The translations under genes and the position numbers were made by a program. A stretch of 64,000 bases of DNA. Source: Diaphorobacter sp. HDW4B (lineage in GTDB: Bacteria; Pseudomonadota; Gammaproteobacteria; Burkholderiales; Burkholderiaceae_C). Below the pieces are notes generated by a model, which was given only the letters and a program-made list of their open reading frames with translations, was not told the DNA's origin and made no database searches. Location of the stretch: the NCBI RefSeq assembly GCF_011305535.1, contig NZ_CP049905.1:1312001-1376000 (forward strand), given 5' to 3'. This document shows positions 62,080-64,000 of the stretch, piece after piece; within the stretch, counting starts at the first letter, position 1; each line of letters starts with the position of its first letter.

Positions 62080-64000
62080 ATGTCCCAATCCACACTGCTC
62101 TCCCGTCGCAAGACCCTGCAAATGCTCGCTGGCATCCCCATGTTGCCGCTGGGCGCAGGCGCCTCCACAGCCTTTCTGACCGCATGCGGTGGTGGCAGCG
62201 ATAGCAGCAGCGTCGCATTCAAGTCCGTGAGCTTCACCAGCATGGCCGCGCCCACGCTGGCCACGCCCGCAGCCATGGCCACCACCACCGTCGGTTCGGC
62301 CCTGAAAGTGACCTTCGCTGATGACAGCACGCAGAGCTACAACCTCGCCTACCAACCGTTCTTCATCTCCGGCGACAAGGTTAGCGATGGCAAGGGCGGC
62401 ACCATCCTGGCGGGCGGCTATCTCGACATCAACAACAAGCCCATCGTCGACGGCACCGTGGCAGGCAGCGAGCGCCAGTACTTCTCCGACGCACCGGACG
62501 GCACATCGCTGCTGACCGTGGCCGATGCCAAGGTCGATGGCGTCAAGGGCAAGCCCGTGTTCGCGGTCGTTCAGTTTGAATACACCACTTGGGCGCAAGA
62601 CGGCAAGACCGACATGTACGGCAAGCTGCCTTCGCCCATCGCCGTGCTCACGCTCGACCAGGACCAGACCACCGGCAAGCTCAGCCTCGTCAAGTACCAC
62701 AACGTCGACACCTCCAAGGTGCACGGCCTGTGGATCACCTGCGGCGCCAGCCTCTCGCCATGGGGCACGCACCTGTCCAGCGAAGAGTACGAGCCCGATG
62801 CCTTCAGCATCGCTTCGAACACCATGTTCAAGGCCTACTCCAAGAACCTCTACGGCGACGAAGCCAAGGCCAACCCGTACCACTACGGTCACATGCCCGA
62901 AGTCACCGTCAACAAGGACGGCACCGCCTCCATCAAGAAGCATTTCTGCATGGGCCGCATCTCGCACGAACTCGTGCAAGTCATGCCCGACCAGCGCACC
63001 GCACTGATGGGTGACGACGCCACCAACAGCGCCTACTTCGTGTTCGTGGCCGACAAGGAAAAGGACCTGTCCTCCGGCACGCTGTACGCAGCCAAGGTCG
63101 GCGCGGGCTTCTCCATCGACCCCGCTGCAACCACCGCTGCGGCGCTCACCTGGATCAAGCTCGGCTCCGCCTCCAGCGCAGAAATCGAGAACCTGGCCAA
63201 CACCCTCAAGCCCACCGACATCATGACCGTGGTGAGCAAGGACCCAGCGGACACCAGCTACACAAAAATAGTCGCCAACGGCAAGACCGAGTGGATCAAG
63301 ATCAACGCCGGCATGGACAAGGCTGCCGCCTTCCTCGAAACCCACCGCTACGCCGCCTTCAAGGGCGCGAGCCTGGGCTTCACCAAGATGGAAGGCACCA
63401 CGGTCAACGCCAAGGACAAGGTGGCCTACTCTGCGCTGCAGAACTGCCAGACATCGATGGTCGCAGGCAACGCCGCCAACGTGCCGGGCAACGGCGTGTC
63501 CATCCCCAAGGCCCTGAACGCAGGCGCCGTGATGGCACTGAACCTGCGCGGCGGCCAAAAGGACACCGCTGGCGCTGCGATCAACAGCGAATGGGTGCCC
63601 GTCGACACCAAGGCACTGCTGGCCGGTGAAGACATCACCGCCGACGCCCTGGGCAACACCGGCAACCCCAACAAGATCTGCAACCCCGACAACCTCAAGT
63701 TCTCGGAAAAGATGCGCACGCTGTTCATCGGCGAAGACTCCAGCCAGCACGTGAACAACTTCCTGTGGGCCTACAACATCGACACCAAGACGCTCTCGCG
63801 CATCATGTCGATCCCCGCTGGCGGCGAATCCACCGGCCTGCACGCCGTGGACGAAATCAACGGCTGGACCTACATCATGAGCAACTTCCAGCACGCCGGT
63901 GACTGGGGCGGCATCCACGCCGTGGTCAAGGACACACTGGACCCGCTGATCAAGGCCAACTACAAGAACAAGGCCGGTGCGGCTGTGGGTTACCTGACAG
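62080..64000 (+). CDS. phoX: PhoX-type alkaline phosphatase (DUF839), C-terminus beyond window
   Basis: The frame is open from the ATG at 62080 to the window end, 640 residues. A twin-arginine signal (SRRKTLQMLAGIPMLPL) ends at a lipobox-like LTACGGG, so it is probably a Tat-exported lipoprotein. The PhoX core has SPWGTHLSSEEYEPDA, the counterpart of the PWGTWLxxEE metal-site block, and later MRTLFIGEDSSQHVNNFLWAYNIDTKTLSRI with conserved acidic residues. It would release phosphate from phosphate esters outside the cytosol under phosphate starvation. The long leader (about 145 bases after the promoter) has no obvious structure. Confidence 0.88.
   Translation, partial: MSQSTLLSRRKTLQMLAGIPMLPLGAGASTAFLTACGGGSDSSSVAFKSVSFTSMAAPTLATPAAMATTTVGSALKVTFADDSTQSYNLAYQPFFISGDKVSDGKGGTILAGGYLDINNKPIVDGTVAGSERQYFSDAPDGTSLLTVADAKVDGVKGKPVFAVVQFEYTTWAQDGKTDMYGKLPSPIAVLTLDQDQTTGKLSLVKYHNVDTSKVHGLWITCGASLSPWGTHLSSEEYEPDAFSIASNTMFKAYSKNLYGDEAKANPYHYGHMPEVTVNKDGTASIKKHFCMGRISHELVQVMPDQRTALMGDDATNSAYFVFVADKEKDLSSGTLYAAKVGAGFSIDPAATTAAALTWIKLGSASSAEIENLANTLKPTDIMTVVSKDPADTSYTKIVANGKTEWIKINAGMDKAAAFLETHRYAAFKGASLGFTKMEGTTVNAKDKVAYSALQNCQTSMVAGNAANVPGNGVSIPKALNAGAVMALNLRGGQKDTAGAAINSEWVPVDTKALLAGEDITADALGNTGNPNKICNPDNLKFSEKMRTLFIGEDSSQHVNNFLWAYNIDTKTLSRIMSIPAGGESTGLHAVDEINGWTYIMSNFQHAGDWGGIHAVVKDTLDPLIKANYKNKAGAAVGYLT

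Overview
This is a GC-rich, densely coded, entirely bacterial segment. Protein-level character points to a beta-proteobacterium of the Burkholderiales, most likely Comamonadaceae (Comamonas/Delftia/Acidovorax-like): many periplasmic Bug/TctC receptors, a Neisseria-type porin, the aerobic benzoyl-CoA (box) pathway under a BoxR regulator, and short-spaced operons with ATGA overlaps. No rRNA, tRNA, insertion sequence, prophage or CRISPR array was recognised.

Layout. 1-6 kb: housekeeping and metabolic genes (truncated M48-type protein, DUF1653, purN, YceH, a paired acyl-CoA dehydrogenase operon, a TPR-methyltransferase). 6-8.6 kb: methionine ABC importer metNIQ. 8.7-16 kb: a putative organosulfur cluster made of two divergent operons: an SsuABC/TauABC-like importer with a membrane cytochrome c, facing osmC-metY-(2-oxoglutarate/Fe oxygenase). 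16-28.3 kb: benzoate degradation. A leftward operon carries benzoate-CoA ligase and a five-part Liv-type importer; boxR and boxCBA run rightward. TGCA-based repeats in both control regions match the TGCA-N6-TGCA operator described for the BzdR/BoxR family. 28.3-33.2 kb: a sulfur nanocompartment operon: rhodanese, serine acetyltransferase, XRE regulator, family 2A encapsulin shell, and cysteine desulfurase cargo with a disordered N-terminal extension of about 290 residues. 33.4-39.1 kb: a small membrane protein, an HNH nuclease, and ribF-ileS-lspA. 39.2-43.2 kb: one 1300-residue WG-repeat membrane protein of unknown function. 43.2-52.3 kb: an accessory uptake/catabolic region (GNAT, two Bug receptors, and a porin-HbpS-acetamidase-ABC operon). 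Two genes here are broken by frameshifts: the ABC ATPase has lost its Walker A lysine in an 11-base deletion, and one Bug receptor has a 1-base deletion near its end. 52.3-61.9 kb: phosphoesterase, M20 amidohydrolase, Na/Pi cotransporter, bile-acid-type symporter with divergent LysR, NUDIX, quinone oxidoreductase and EamA exporter. 61.9 kb to the end: a PhoX-type phosphatase, cut by the window end, behind a well-formed four-repeat Pho box.

Working together. Sulfur handling recurs: methionine import, organosulfur import with sulfhydrylation by MetY, and the encapsulin operon that couples O-acetylserine synthesis, sulfane transfer and cysteine desulfuration. The second theme is aromatic acid catabolism, where uptake, CoA activation, epoxidation and ring cleavage genes share an inferred BoxR control. 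The third is nutrient-responsive accessory uptake, part of which appears to be decaying or mis-assembled.
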